64,000 bases of DNA, from assembly GCF_014281055.1 (NCBI RefSeq), contig NZ_JACRSE010000006.1, forward strand, positions 186,001 to 250,000, read 5' to 3'. Each line of letters opens with the position of its first letter. Positions within the stretch are counted from its first letter, which is position 1. Below are positions 7,322 to 17,214 of this stretch, one piece after another. The translations under genes were made by a program, and so were the position numbers. Below the pieces are notes generated by a model that saw only the letters and a program-made list of their open reading frames with translations, had not been told where the DNA came from and ran no database searches. Source of the DNA: Fluviispira vulneris (GTDB lineage Bacteria > Bdellovibrionota_B > Oligoflexia > Silvanigrellales > Silvanigrellaceae).

Positions 7322-9697
7322 CTAAAAAATGTCTAAGCTTGTATTAGGACTCGGTACAGACTCCCCAAATTCCAAGTTATAGCCGTCGCCTATTCCTAGT
7401 TGTACTCTGTAATACATGTCAAGGTATCCTAGAACTTTTGCAACGTATTTTTTTGTCTCTTGATATGGAATATTTTCATAAAACTCATCTACAGTTAACC
7501 TATTATTTTGATTTATCCAACGATTTACAGCCTCTGGGCCACTGTTATAAGCCGCAGTCGCTAATAAATAATTTCCTTTATAAATGGTTAGCAACATTTT
7601 TAAATACCAAGCCGCAAATGCAATGGACTGGGATGGACTCTTTAACAAGCTGATATTAAAGTTATCTTTCCCAATATTATCCGCGATATTTATGCCGGTA
7701 TAAGGCATGATTTGCATCAATCCTATTGCACCAACTGGACTTTCCGCACGTGGAATATAATGCGATTCGGCCCGCATGATAGATAGGATCCAAAAGGGAT
7801 CTAAATCAAGTAGTTTTGCAGCTGAAATAACATCTGGCCAATAAGCTAACGGATAATTGAGCTTCCAAAAGTTTGTTTTTTCTGTCCACACTTCCTTATA
7901 ACTATAATCATCAATAGGGTTTGCAAAGGAATTGCGGGCAAGATCTCCTGCATTTTTATAGTCATACGAAGAATATGCCAAATTTGCCAAAATAATAGCT
8001 TCATTCCTTTTTAGCTTCTTATTCTTAAAATCATCAATATATAATGAAGCAATATTAGCTAGATCATAATGTGCCAATCGACGGATATTTTCGAACTTCT
8101 TATTTCTAAGTTTTCCTTTGATAAAGGGATTTAGTTTGTTTGTATAATAGTCTTTATAGCCATTAAGTCTCTCAAGATTTTTTTGCATATCAGGCAATTT
8201 AAATTTATTGAGTCTCCAACGTGAAAAAATAGGATAAGGGTATTCATCTGTTTTTTCACTGATGGCTTTGAGTTCATTTTTATACTCTAAATTATAATAG
8301 TTATTCTTATCTAGCAATGATAACCAATACTGAAATTTTGCAACTGGACTGTTCCTTTTATTTATTTCTTTTTCAATATAATTCTTTGCAGTTTTTTCAG
8401 CTTCTCTTTTCTGAGAAGACAAATAATATTGCCAAAATAATGACCAATTTTGTTCATCATTTGTTGGGAATACATTATTTTGAGAGAGGTATTGCGCCGA
8501 TTCCGAGTGCCTTTTGGCAAAATGCAGTGAAGTACCGTATTTAATTCGTGCAACTTCAGCAAATTTAGAATTTGGATATTCGCTAAAGAGTTCTTTGTAA
8601 TTTTGAGCAGCTTTTACTGGAAGTTCAAGAGAATTAAGCACCCGCCCTCTTAAATCAAGAATTTTATCTCTGCTAAAATTAGCATTATACGATTTTGCAC
8701 CAATTAAATAATCCAACATTTGATTGGCCAAATAGTATTCTCTAGCAATGACAAGCATATTTGCAATTTCAAGAAGTTTTTCTTTTTCAGGCATTGGCAA
8801 AGTATCTATTTCTTGTTGAGGATGTACTCGGTCAGGATTTACTCCTATCAATGATAAAATATAATTTCTTGAATCAGGTTGCTTACCAATTCTTTTAAAA
8901 ATTTCACGCGATAGATATTGCATACTTTCATCGCGAAAATACAAGCTGCCTAGACTTCCTCCAGAACATTCAATGGTTGAAAGAATAACCATAGCATCTC
9001 TGCCCGATTTTTCTAAAGGATAAAATAAGAGAGGTTTTTTTAAGTAAGATAAGGAAAGATTCGGATCATTAAAGCTAAGTGCTGCATTGGCTAAACCAAC
9101 TAAAATTTCATTTAGCTTTTCCCAATTCGTATTTTTATCGATCGCCTTTTTAAATTTATTATAATATTGGATTGATTCTGATTTTAAATTTGCATTGAGC
9201 AAAGCATCTATATATAGAGGAGCAATCATCGGAAACAAAATCGATTCAGATTTGTGAGCAATTGCTTTTAAAACAAGAACTCCACCTGCATAATCTTTTT
9301 TGTTTATTAAATATTTTGCAAAAAGAATTTTGTATATTTCTTTTTCATCAGAATTTAAATATTTAAAATTCTTTTTTATATTTAAAATTGCAAATTCAGC
9401 ATATATTTTTTGATCCCCTTCACTTGATAAATTAAGCATTCCTAAAAGAGTATATATTCTTTCTTCATTTTTCTTAAGTTTTAAAAATGATTGTTTTAAT
9501 CCTTCTAAATACTCTTTCTCTCTTCTATCTTTTGATGAAAGAAAATCTTGATAAAAATTAATATACTTTTTGCCCATAATTTCTGAATTTAGGTTTTCTC
9601 TCGCATAAGAAAACTGTATATTCGTCATGCAGCTTAAAAGTGTTGCAACACAAAGGACTCGTATGATTAAAAAACTAAAATGGCTTTTACATCCCAT
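7322..9697 (-). CDS. Soluble lytic murein transglycosylase (SLT family)
   Basis: Periplasmic enzyme that cleaves peptidoglycan glycan strands, forming 1,6-anhydromuramic ends. The N-terminal two thirds is an alpha-helical, TPR-like superhelix as in Slt70. The catalytic domain is near the C-terminus, with the catalytic Glu644 in MRAESHY, then GAIGLMQIMP and AAYNSGPEAVNRW. The frame is open upstream to 9877, but the ATG at 9697 gives a clean export signal (hydrophobic run ending LLSC, a possible lipobox, then FSYA, a possible signal peptidase I site). Length is then 791 aa, longer than Slt70 (about 645). The 5' end overlaps the divergent histidine kinase gene by about 35 bases. Confidence 0.9.
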   Translation of the reverse strand: MGCKSHFSFLIIRVLCVATLLSCMTNIQFSYARENLNSEIMGKKYINFYQDFLSSKDRREKEYLEGLKQSFLKLKKNEERIYTLLGMLNLSSEGDQKIYAEFAILNIKKNFKYLNSDEKEIYKILFAKYLINKKDYAGGVLVLKAIAHKSESILFPMIAPLYIDALLNANLKSESIQYYNKFKKAIDKNTNWEKLNEILVGLANAALSFNDPNLSLSYLKKPLLFYPLEKSGRDAMVILSTIECSGGSLGSLYFRDESMQYLSREIFKRIGKQPDSRNYILSLIGVNPDRVHPQQEIDTLPMPEKEKLLEIANMLVIAREYYLANQMLDYLIGAKSYNANFSRDKILDLRGRVLNSLELPVKAAQNYKELFSEYPNSKFAEVARIKYGTSLHFAKRHSESAQYLSQNNVFPTNDEQNWSLFWQYYLSSQKREAEKTAKNYIEKEINKRNSPVAKFQYWLSLLDKNNYYNLEYKNELKAISEKTDEYPYPIFSRWRLNKFKLPDMQKNLERLNGYKDYYTNKLNPFIKGKLRNKKFENIRRLAHYDLANIASLYIDDFKNKKLKRNEAIILANLAYSSYDYKNAGDLARNSFANPIDDYSYKEVWTEKTNFWKLNYPLAYWPDVISAAKLLDLDPFWILSIMRAESHYIPRAESPVGAIGLMQIMPYTGINIADNIGKDNFNISLLKSPSQSIAFAAWYLKMLLTIYKGNYLLATAAYNSGPEAVNRWINQNNRLTVDEFYENIPYQETKKYVAKVLGYLDMYYRVQLGIGDGYNLEFGESVPSPNTSLDIF

Positions 9698-10634
9698 ATC
9701 TATTCTCATTCTTGCCCAAATTTGTTGGGGACTATTAATGTTTGTCTGGATCAGATGGTACATTCTTAGAAGCCAAGAAATAAATAGCCTTATCGAAAAA
9801 ATTTCTCTACCAACAACGAGCTCAGGACAATGGGTCATCCTAGCCCAAGGCTGTATTCTCATGGGGTTTATCCTCATAGCACTCTATATGATCTTTGTGA
9901 GTCAACGTAGACTCTCTCGTATTACTAAAATGCAAGATACAATATTAAGCAGTGTGACACATGAATTGAAAACTCCATTGGCAAGTATACGCCTTTATGC
10001 AGAAACAATGTTACTTCGCTCAGTGAGCGAGGATGAAAAGAAAAAATTTTTACGCCGTACTCTCAGTGAAACGGAAAGATTGCAAAGACTCATTGATACT
10101 GTGCTTATATCAGCACGTCTAGAATCAGACAAATCATCACTTGCACATATAAGAGTCAATTTAAGTGAACTGTTTGCTAATAGTTGTAATCAAGTTAAAG
10201 ATCGGTTTTCTGAAAGCAGATCTTTTGACTTTCAATTAAATTCGCCTAATGATGAAAAAGAATTTTTTGTTTGGGGAAATCCCTATCATCTTTCAATGCT
10301 ATTCGATAATTTGCTTGACAATGCTGTCAAATATACTGAAAAAGGTGGATCAATTGTCGCCGGAATCTTACAAAAAAAAGAAGTTGTTCAAGTTTTTATC
10401 AAAGACAATGGACAAGGAATTGAAAAAAATAATTTAAAAAAAGTATTTAAAAAATTCTACCGCGTCGAGCGAAATTCAAAACTCAAAGTTCAAGGCTCTG
10501 GACTTGGCCTTTCCGTTTGCCACTCAATTGTTAAAGAACATCATGGAAAATTATATGCCATGAGTGAAGGACTTAATAAAGGAACAACGTTTTATGTCGA
10601 ACTCCAAAGACTTTCTCCTAATAGTAGAAGATGA
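9663..10634 (+). CDS. Membrane sensor histidine kinase
   Basis: Two-component sensor kinase, 323 aa. Two transmembrane helices (about 7-29 and 57-80) enclose a short periplasmic loop of about 25 residues, too small for a large sensory domain. The dimerisation/phosphoacceptor box is SSVTHELKTPL with His100. The ATPase domain shows DNLLDNAVKYT (N box), DNGQGI (G1), FKKFYRV (F) and GSGLGLSV (G2). The ATG at 9663 is chosen over 9627 because AAAGGA lies 5 bases upstream and it starts the first membrane helix. The gene overlaps its response regulator by about 41 bases, so the two are co-translated. The signal sensed is unknown; the divergent transglycosylase suggests, weakly, the cell envelope. Confidence 0.9.
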   Translation: MIKKLKWLLHPISILILAQICWGLLMFVWIRWYILRSQEINSLIEKISLPTTSSGQWVILAQGCILMGFILIALYMIFVSQRRLSRITKMQDTILSSVTHELKTPLASIRLYAETMLLRSVSEDEKKKFLRRTLSETERLQRLIDTVLISARLESDKSSLAHIRVNLSELFANSCNQVKDRFSESRSFDFQLNSPNDEKEFFVWGNPYHLSMLFDNLLDNAVKYTEKGGSIVAGILQKKEVVQVFIKDNGQGIEKNNLKKVFKKFYRVERNSKLKVQGSGLGLSVCHSIVKEHHGKLYAMSEGLNKGTTFYVELQRLSPNSRR

Positions 10635-11319
10635 AGAAGCAATTGGTGAAGGTTTACAGTTTAATTTTGAAGCAGAAGGTTTTGAAGTTGCTTTAGTCCC
10701 CGACGGAAAAGAAGCGATTTATTTTATTAAAGAACATTATGATAAAATATCAACTATTATTCTTGATATCATGTTACCTCAAGTTGATGGTTATGAAATT
10801 TTAAAAAAAACACGGATACTCGCCGAAAGGATTCCAATCTTAGTTTTAAGTGCAAAAAGTCTTGAAAATGATCGCGTTAAAGCATTTGAATTGGGAGCTG
10901 ACGATTACGTAACAAAACCATTTAGTCTTTCAGAAATCATATTAAGAGTTAAACGACTTGTGCAAAGAAGAAAGTGGTATAAACCCAATGGAAAAGAATC
11001 TATCCAAAAATTTGGCCAGTCGTTATTTGATTCAGAAAGATTGACAATCACATCAGCTGAAGGAATTACATATAGGATTTCCCCTACTGAAGGACTTTTG
11101 ATCCAAGTTTTCATTGAAAATGAAAATAAAATTCTCACTCGCACAGATTTATTGCAAAAGGTTTGGCAATACGAAGCTACAATTGAGACACGAACTGTAG
11201 ATGTATTTGTTGGAAAACTTCGAAAATATATTGAAAAAAATGCAGCGAAACCTGCTCATATCATTTCTGTACGAGGTGTCGGCTACTCTTACGTTACTAA
11301 GAACAATGAGAAAAATTAA
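10594..11319 (+). CDS. OmpR/PhoB-type response regulator
   Basis: DNA-binding partner of the preceding kinase. The receiver domain carries acidic residues EDEE near 12-15, phosphoacceptor Asp58 in IILDIMLPQ and Lys108 in DYVTKPF. A winged-helix trans_reg_C domain follows at about 140-235 with the family segments TRTDLLQKVWQYE, TRTVDVFVGKLRKYIE and ISVRGVGYSY. I chose the ATG at 10594, which has AAAGGA about 10 bases upstream and gives a standard N-terminus; a GTG at 10564 is an alternative. Length 241 aa is typical. The target genes cannot be seen directly; no repeated half-site is obvious in the adjacent DNA. Confidence 0.92.
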   Translation: MSNSKDFLLIVEDEEAIGEGLQFNFEAEGFEVALVPDGKEAIYFIKEHYDKISTIILDIMLPQVDGYEILKKTRILAERIPILVLSAKSLENDRVKAFELGADDYVTKPFSLSEIILRVKRLVQRRKWYKPNGKESIQKFGQSLFDSERLTITSAEGITYRISPTEGLLIQVFIENENKILTRTDLLQKVWQYEATIETRTVDVFVGKLRKYIEKNAAKPAHIISVRGVGYSYVTKNNEKN

Positions 11320-11506
11320 ATCCATTCATCGGTCACTCTTGTCACTAAATCAAATTCATGTCATGATCATAGACTGTTGTTACTTTCAAAATTAATGAAT
11401 AATTTAAGTACAGCGAATTGCCTAAACTCTTTTGTTCTCTCGCCCATTGAGGCTGTGTTGTGTGGTTGTCCACTGTGAGACAAAAAATTATGGAGTGGGT
11501 CTTAAT

Positions 11507-13369
11507 ATGACTGATCATTTAAATAAAACACCGCAAAGGTGTTGTCGTTCTTTTCGCAAATCCCTTGCCGATGGAGATTGCATTCTCCTTGGGGGATCCA
11601 CCGGTTCTCTACTTTATGAAAAAGGCATCTTTATCAATCGTTCTTTTGATGAAGTGAATTTATCTCAACCCGATTTAGTGAGCAAAATTCACAGTGATTT
11701 TATTTCTGCTGGTGCACAAATAATTGGTACAAATACTTGGGGCGCAAATTCATTTAAATTAAAAGCATTTGGTTTAGAAAATAAATTCCTTGAAATCAAT
11801 TTCGCTGGAGCCGCTTTGGCGCGCAAAGCTGCACACAATCAAACGTGGGTCGCTGGTACTTTAGGCCCCTTGGGTGTGCGTATAGAACCTTGGGGCCCCA
11901 CTTCACTCGATGAAGCACGCGATGTTTTTAAAGCACAAGCAGAAGCACTTATCAAAGGGGGAGTTGATCTTTTTATAATGGAAAGTTTTGCTGACCTTTA
12001 TGAAATTCAACAAGCTATTCGTGCCGTTCGAGAATTGGGAGATCTTCCCATCATTGCCATGATGAGTGTGAATGAAGAAGGACAAAGTTTATATGGAACG
12101 GAACCGGAATGGTACATCCGAAAACTCGATGAATGGGGCGCAGATGTCGTAGGTGCAGATGGCGGAAATGGACCTACACCCATGCTTGAGCTGCTTAAGA
12201 AATTTAAAACATCCACAAAAAAACCAATTATTCTTTGCCCCAATGCTGGTCAACCACGAATGGTCGATGGCCGGCTTATCTATATGGCAAGTCCAGAATA
12301 TATGGGGGAGTTTGCTAGACAGGCTTTTCTTAAAGGTGCACGTTTATTAGGTGGGAGTAGCGGAACTTCTCCTGCTCATATAAAAATCATGGCTGGCGCA
12401 TTGCGGCAAGCAAAAGCATTTGATCAAGTTGAAATAAAACATCACGAAATTATTGATCACACTCTTGTGCACCCAACGACAGTGCCCCGTGTGCAACAAA
12501 GTAACTGGGCTAAAAAAATAGCGGATGGCGAGTTTGTCGTCTGTATGGAACTTTTACCACCTAAAGGACTTGAAACAGAAAAAATTATTGAACGATCTGA
12601 AATATGCAAAAAGCACGGTATCGATGCCATAAATATTCCCGATGGACCACGTGCATCGGCTCGCATGAGTTCTTTAGCCACAGCTTGTATTATTGAACGA
12701 GAAGTCGGCATAGAAAGCATATTGCATTATGCCTGTCGTGATAGAAATTTATTAGGTATTCAAAGTGATTTACTAGGAGCTTCCGGTCTTGGAATAAAAA
12801 ATATACTCTGTATCACTGGGGATCCACCTAAAATGGGACCTTATCCCAACGCAACAGCCGTTTTTGATATTGATGCCATAGGACTCGTTAATATGGTAAC
12901 AAGATTAAACTCTGGGTATGACTTGGGTGGCTCGAGTATCGGTCGACACACCAGTATGAGTGTTGGTGTGGGTGCAAATCCAGTGGCAATTGATCTCGAA
13001 AAAGAAAAATCTCGTTTCCGCTATAAAGTAGAAGCGGGAGCGGAATGGGCCATTACCCAACCCGTCTTCGATTCTGAATCACTCTTTCGTTTTTTAGAAT
13101 TTTCTTCGCAATTCAAAATTCCAATTATCGCCGGAATTTGGCCTTTAAAAAGCATTCGCAATGCTGAATTTATGGCCAATGAAGTTCCTGGAGTTTTTAT
13201 TCCAAATAAAGTTTTAGAACGCATGCGTAAATGTAAAACTGCAGAAGAACAGACTCAAGAAGGAATCCTTATTGCTCGAGAACTTATTGAAGAAATCAAA
13301 TCATCAGTACAAGGGTTACAAATCAGTGCTCCACTTGGTATGGTTGATTTTGCATTAAAACTTCTATAA
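11507..13369 (+). CDS. Methylenetetrahydrofolate reductase fused to a homocysteine-methyltransferase-like domain
   Basis: Two-domain protein of the YitJ type. The N-terminal half (about 15-310) is homologous to homocysteine S-methyltransferases but lacks all three zinc cysteines: the NC of the usual GxNCxxGP motif reads D218-G219, and GGCCGT reads GGSSGT with Ser284-Ser285. The C-terminal half (about 335-620) is a flavin-dependent MTHFR making 5-methyl-THF, with MELLPPKG including the catalytic Glu, HYACRDRN for FAD, ITGDPP, GVGANP and EWAITQPVFD. I start at the ATG at 11507; the frame is open to 11432 but without homology. It is first in an operon with ferredoxin and metH, which would use its product. 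The methyltransferase half is probably inactive as a zinc enzyme. Confidence 0.88.
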   Translation: MTDHLNKTPQRCCRSFRKSLADGDCILLGGSTGSLLYEKGIFINRSFDEVNLSQPDLVSKIHSDFISAGAQIIGTNTWGANSFKLKAFGLENKFLEINFAGAALARKAAHNQTWVAGTLGPLGVRIEPWGPTSLDEARDVFKAQAEALIKGGVDLFIMESFADLYEIQQAIRAVRELGDLPIIAMMSVNEEGQSLYGTEPEWYIRKLDEWGADVVGADGGNGPTPMLELLKKFKTSTKKPIILCPNAGQPRMVDGRLIYMASPEYMGEFARQAFLKGARLLGGSSGTSPAHIKIMAGALRQAKAFDQVEIKHHEIIDHTLVHPTTVPRVQQSNWAKKIADGEFVVCMELLPPKGLETEKIIERSEICKKHGIDAINIPDGPRASARMSSLATACIIEREVGIESILHYACRDRNLLGIQSDLLGASGLGIKNILCITGDPPKMGPYPNATAVFDIDAIGLVNMVTRLNSGYDLGGSSIGRHTSMSVGVGANPVAIDLEKEKSRFRYKVEAGAEWAITQPVFDSESLFRFLEFSSQFKIPIIAGIWPLKSIRNAEFMANEVPGVFIPNKVLERMRKCKTAEEQTQEGILIARELIEEIKSSVQGLQISAPLGMVDFALKLL

Positions 13370-13410
13370 AAATTTAAATATATTTTTTGTTACATTATTA
13401 GGAACAAAAT

Positions 13411-13701
13411 ATGTCAAAACCAATAGTCCACTTTGTTTTAGAAGATATGGACGTCGAAGTTCCTATAGGAACACCATTTCAAGAAGTCGTAGATGCATGT
13501 CAAGCAGATGTTACCTTTGGTTGTAGAAATGGAACTTGTGGAACTTGTCGTATCAGAATTGAAGAAGGCCTAAATAATCTTTCAGAAATGCAGCGAGAAG
13601 AAAAAGATTTCTTAATATCAATCGATGCTGAAAAAAATGAAAGACTTGGTTGCCAAGTCTGCATCAAAGGGAATTGTAAAATAAGTTATATAGGTCTATA
13701 A
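13411..13701 (+). CDS. 2Fe-2S ferredoxin
   Basis: Small plant-type ferredoxin of 96 aa. The cluster ligands are CRNGTCGTC (C-x4-C-x2-C) plus a distal cysteine in the LGCQVCIKGNC segment. It sits 41 bases after the MTHFR gene and 2 bases before metH, so it is almost certainly co-transcribed and perhaps translationally coupled to metH. Known methionine synthases need reductive reactivation of cob(II)alamin, and MTHFRs need a reductant for FAD; a dedicated ferredoxin could serve either. This role is inferred from position only. A leader SD, AGGAAC, lies just before the start. Confidence 0.9.
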   Translation: MSKPIVHFVLEDMDVEVPIGTPFQEVVDACQADVTFGCRNGTCGTCRIRIEEGLNNLSEMQREEKDFLISIDAEKNERLGCQVCIKGNCKISYIGL

Positions 13702-13703
13702 AA

Positions 13704-16700
13704 ATGAAAAAGATAATTAAAGAATTGATGCAAGAAAAAATTCTCGTGCTTGATGGGGCAATGGGCACCCAAATATTTGCGAACAATCCTACAATAGATG
13801 ATTATGGCGGAATTGATTTTGATGGTTGCGTAGAATTACTGAATGAAAGACGAAAAGAATGGATTCAAACCATTCATAATAATTATTTTAATGCGGGATC
13901 CGATGCAGTCGAAACAAATACTTTTGGTTGCAATGAAGTCGTTCTTGCAGAATTTGGTATTGCCCATAGAACGTGTGAATTAAATATCATTGCCGCAAAA
14001 CTCGCACGGGAAGTTGCAGATAGCTACAAAACTCCAAAATATGTTATTGGCAGCGTAGGTCCCGGCACAAAATTAATTTCACTTTTACAAATAGACTATG
14101 CAACCCTTTATAAAAGTTATTTTGAACAAATGAAAGGGTTATTAATCGGTGGGGTTGATGTAATATTAATTGAAACCTCACAAGATATTAACCAAGTAAA
14201 AATCGCTGTGCGTGCTGCAAAAAATGCAATGCGTGAGTTAAAAGTTAAAGTACCAATTTGGACACAAGTCACAATTGAATCTTCTGGCACAATGCTTGTA
14301 GGGAGCGACATTCAATCTGCATTAACGGCTATAGAGTGTTTAGATATTGATCTAATTGGAATGAATTGTGCAACGGGCCCAGACGAAATGCGTTCCCATA
14401 TTGCCTATTTATCGCAAGCCGCACCTTTTGCACTCAGTGTCCTGCCTAATGCAGGTCTGCCACAAAATATTGGTGGAAAAACAGTATATCCCTTAGGCCC
14501 TATCGATTTTTCTAAAAAAGTAACAGATATGGCAAAGGATTTTTCCTTAAATGTCGTTGGTGGCTGTTGTGGTACAACTCCAGAACATATTAAGGAGCTA
14601 GTTACTTTAGCCAATCGATTGCCTGTAGGAATTCGTAATATAAATCCTGAAAGATGCGTGAGCAGTTTATACTCTTCTGTTTCGTTAAATTTAGAACCAA
14701 AACCACTTTATGTTGGTGAACGTACCAATGCCAATGGTTCAAAAAAATTCCGTGATTTACTTGCAGAAAATGATTATGATGGACTTGTGCAAATAGCCAA
14801 AGGACAACTTAAAGAAGGCGCACATATTCTTGATGTCTGTGTCGCATATGTATCTCGTAACGAAACAGAAGATATGGAGAAATTTCTTAAAAAACTTGTT
14901 ACACAAGTGAATATTCCATTGATGATCGATTCAACCGAAGTCGGCGTGATAGAAAAAGCCTTACAAATTGCCCCTGGGAAATGTATCGTAAACTCTATTA
15001 ATTTTGAAGATGGCGAAGAAAAAGCAAGAAAGATATTATCCTATTGTAAAGAATATGGTGCCGCTGTTGTTGCCTTAACGATTGATGAAGAAGGCATGGC
15101 AAAAACGGTTGAAAAAAAATTATCTATTGCAGAAAGAATATATAATCTTGTTGTTAGTGAATTTAAAATAAACCCTGGTGATCTTATTTTCGATCCATTG
15201 ACCTTTACTTTAGGCAGCGGTGACGAAGAATTTAGAAAATCAGCTATTGCAACGTTAGATGGTATAAAAAAAATAAAAGAAAAATTTCCTGGTGTGAGAA
15301 CAATTCTAGGATTATCCAATGTGAGTTTTGGTCTCAATCCCTTCACACGGCAAATGCTCAATTCCATGATGCTTTACTATGCGGTAAAAAATGGTCTTGA
15401 TTTAGCAATATTAAATGCATCTAAAATAATTCCAGTTGCAAAAATAGAAGAAGAGGATAGAAAATTATTTACCGATCTTATTTATGACAATCGCAGAGAA
15501 GACTATGATCCTTTGAAAAAAATATTAGCCAAATTTTCAAATGTTAAAAAAGAAATTTCTGAAGCTATTTCCAAGCGTTCGACAATGTCTATTGAGGATA
15601 AATTGAAAATCGATATTATAGATGGAGAAAAGCAGTATATTTCTGAAGATTGTCAAGATGCTCTGCAAAAATATTCTCCATTGCAAATAATAAATACGAT
15701 TTTACTTGATGGTATGAAAGTGGTAGGCGAACGTTTTGGTGCAGGAGAAATGCAATTGCCTTTCGTCCTTGAAAGTGCTGAAGCTATGAAAACAGCAGTG
15801 AAATTTCTTGAACCTTTTATGGAAAAAAAATCAAGTTATAGCAAAGGAAAAATAATTCTTGCCACAGTAAAAGGGGATGTTCATGATATTGGCAAAAATT
15901 TAGTTGAAATCATTCTTTCCAATAATGGTTTTGAAGTTGTTAACTTAGGAATCAAACAACCCATAGAAAGCATAATTGAAAAATATCGCGGTTCCGATGC
16001 TGATGCTATTGGTATGAGTGGATTACTCGTAAAATCAACAGTTATCATGAAAGAAAACCTTGAATATATGAACGATAAAGGATTTAGCATCCCGGTTATT
16101 TTGGGGGGAGCAGCCCTCACCCGTGAATTTGTTGAAAATGATTGCCAAGCAACCTATAAAGGCGCTGTCTTCTATGCGTTTGATGCCTTTGAAGGTTTAA
16201 AAATAATGGAAGGACTGGCTGGTAAAAAAGGAAATCTCACAAAAGAAGAGATCAACACTATTCGCAAAAATTCCAAAGCAACACCAAAAGAAAATAAAGA
16301 AGAAAACGATTCAACGATTAAAATAATTCGAAAAGGTGAAGCAAAAATCTCTCTTGATGAATATTTACAGAGTTCTTGGGTACGTAAAAATGAAAAAATT
16401 CCTTCCCCACCTTTCTGGGGTACAAAAATAATAACAGAACCGCTTGAAAATATTTTTGAGTTTCTTGATGAATTTGCTCTTATTCGCAGCCGTTGGGGCT
16501 TTTCACAAGGTAACAAAAGCGACGCTGAATTCGATCAAATTTTAAATGAAAAAGCTTATCCTCTTTATAAAAAAATGAAACAGGAATTGATTGAAACTAA
16601 AAAAATTCAGCCTAAAGCAATTTATGGATATTATCCTGCGTGTTCTCGAAAAAATAAAGTTCTAGTTTATGCCTTAAATACAAATGCAAATATTCCACCG

Positions 16701-17210
16701 CAAAAAAGAGAAATAATTGCAGAATTTGAATTTCCCCGCCAAAGCTCAGGTCGCAGACTGTGCATATCCGATTTTTTACGTAATGAATCTTCTGGAGAAA
16801 TAGATACGTTAGCTGTACAAATTGTAACTTTAGGAGAAGAACTCTCAAAGGAAACAAGCCTTCTTTATCAGCAAGAAAAATTTTCTGAGTATTATTATTT
16901 GCATGGTATTGGTACAGAACTCACGGAAGCTTATGCTGAACTCATTCACAAGCGTATCCGAACTGAACTTGGTATTGTTAATAAAGATGCTAAAATATTG
17001 CGGCAACTTTTTAGTCAAGGATATCAAGGTTCTCGCTATTCTTTTGGTTACCCTGCCTGTCCAGATATGGAAAGCAATATTCCATTATTAAAGTTATTAG
17101 ATGCAGAGAGAATTGCTGTTCGAGTTTCTGAAGCATTTCAAATGGCTCCTGAGATGACCACAAGTGCTCTAGTGTGCTGGCACCCACAAGCCCGTTACTT
17201 TTCAACCTAA
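13704..17210 (+). CDS. metH: Cobalamin-dependent methionine synthase
   Basis: MetH transfers the methyl group of 5-methyl-THF to homocysteine through methylcobalamin. All four modules are present in order: homocysteine/zinc domain (about 1-310) with Cys222 in GMNCATGP and Cys288-Cys289 in GGCCGTTPEH; pterin-binding barrel (about 330-600) starting VGERTNANG; cap and B12 domain (about 620-860) with DVHDIGKN, where His727 is the lower axial cobalt ligand; and the AdoMet reactivation domain (about 890-1168) with YGYYPACS and RYSFGYPACPD. Length 1168 aa is close to the E. coli enzyme (1227). Because its zinc domain is intact, MetH does not need the degenerate domain of the upstream fusion protein. 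No cobalamin riboswitch precedes the operon. Confidence 0.97.
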   Translation: MKKIIKELMQEKILVLDGAMGTQIFANNPTIDDYGGIDFDGCVELLNERRKEWIQTIHNNYFNAGSDAVETNTFGCNEVVLAEFGIAHRTCELNIIAAKLAREVADSYKTPKYVIGSVGPGTKLISLLQIDYATLYKSYFEQMKGLLIGGVDVILIETSQDINQVKIAVRAAKNAMRELKVKVPIWTQVTIESSGTMLVGSDIQSALTAIECLDIDLIGMNCATGPDEMRSHIAYLSQAAPFALSVLPNAGLPQNIGGKTVYPLGPIDFSKKVTDMAKDFSLNVVGGCCGTTPEHIKELVTLANRLPVGIRNINPERCVSSLYSSVSLNLEPKPLYVGERTNANGSKKFRDLLAENDYDGLVQIAKGQLKEGAHILDVCVAYVSRNETEDMEKFLKKLVTQVNIPLMIDSTEVGVIEKALQIAPGKCIVNSINFEDGEEKARKILSYCKEYGAAVVALTIDEEGMAKTVEKKLSIAERIYNLVVSEFKINPGDLIFDPLTFTLGSGDEEFRKSAIATLDGIKKIKEKFPGVRTILGLSNVSFGLNPFTRQMLNSMMLYYAVKNGLDLAILNASKIIPVAKIEEEDRKLFTDLIYDNRREDYDPLKKILAKFSNVKKEISEAISKRSTMSIEDKLKIDIIDGEKQYISEDCQDALQKYSPLQIINTILLDGMKVVGERFGAGEMQLPFVLESAEAMKTAVKFLEPFMEKKSSYSKGKIILATVKGDVHDIGKNLVEIILSNNGFEVVNLGIKQPIESIIEKYRGSDADAIGMSGLLVKSTVIMKENLEYMNDKGFSIPVILGGAALTREFVENDCQATYKGAVFYAFDAFEGLKIMEGLAGKKGNLTKEEINTIRKNSKATPKENKEENDSTIKIIRKGEAKISLDEYLQSSWVRKNEKIPSPPFWGTKIITEPLENIFEFLDEFALIRSRWGFSQGNKSDAEFDQILNEKAYPLYKKMKQELIETKKIQPKAIYGYYPACSRKNKVLVYALNTNANIPPQKREIIAEFEFPRQSSGRRLCISDFLRNESSGEIDTLAVQIVTLGEELSKETSLLYQQEKFSEYYYLHGIGTELTEAYAELIHKRIRTELGIVNKDAKILRQLFSQGYQGSRYSFGYPACPDMESNIPLLKLLDAERIAVRVSEAFQMAPEMTTSALVCWHPQARYFST

Positions 17211-17214
17211 AAAT

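Noticed and set aside
11341-11506. Riboswitch before the MTHFR-ferredoxin-metH operon
   Set aside because: Only a small GTGG-TTGT-CCAC hairpin is visible; no SAM or cobalamin riboswitch core could be recognised.
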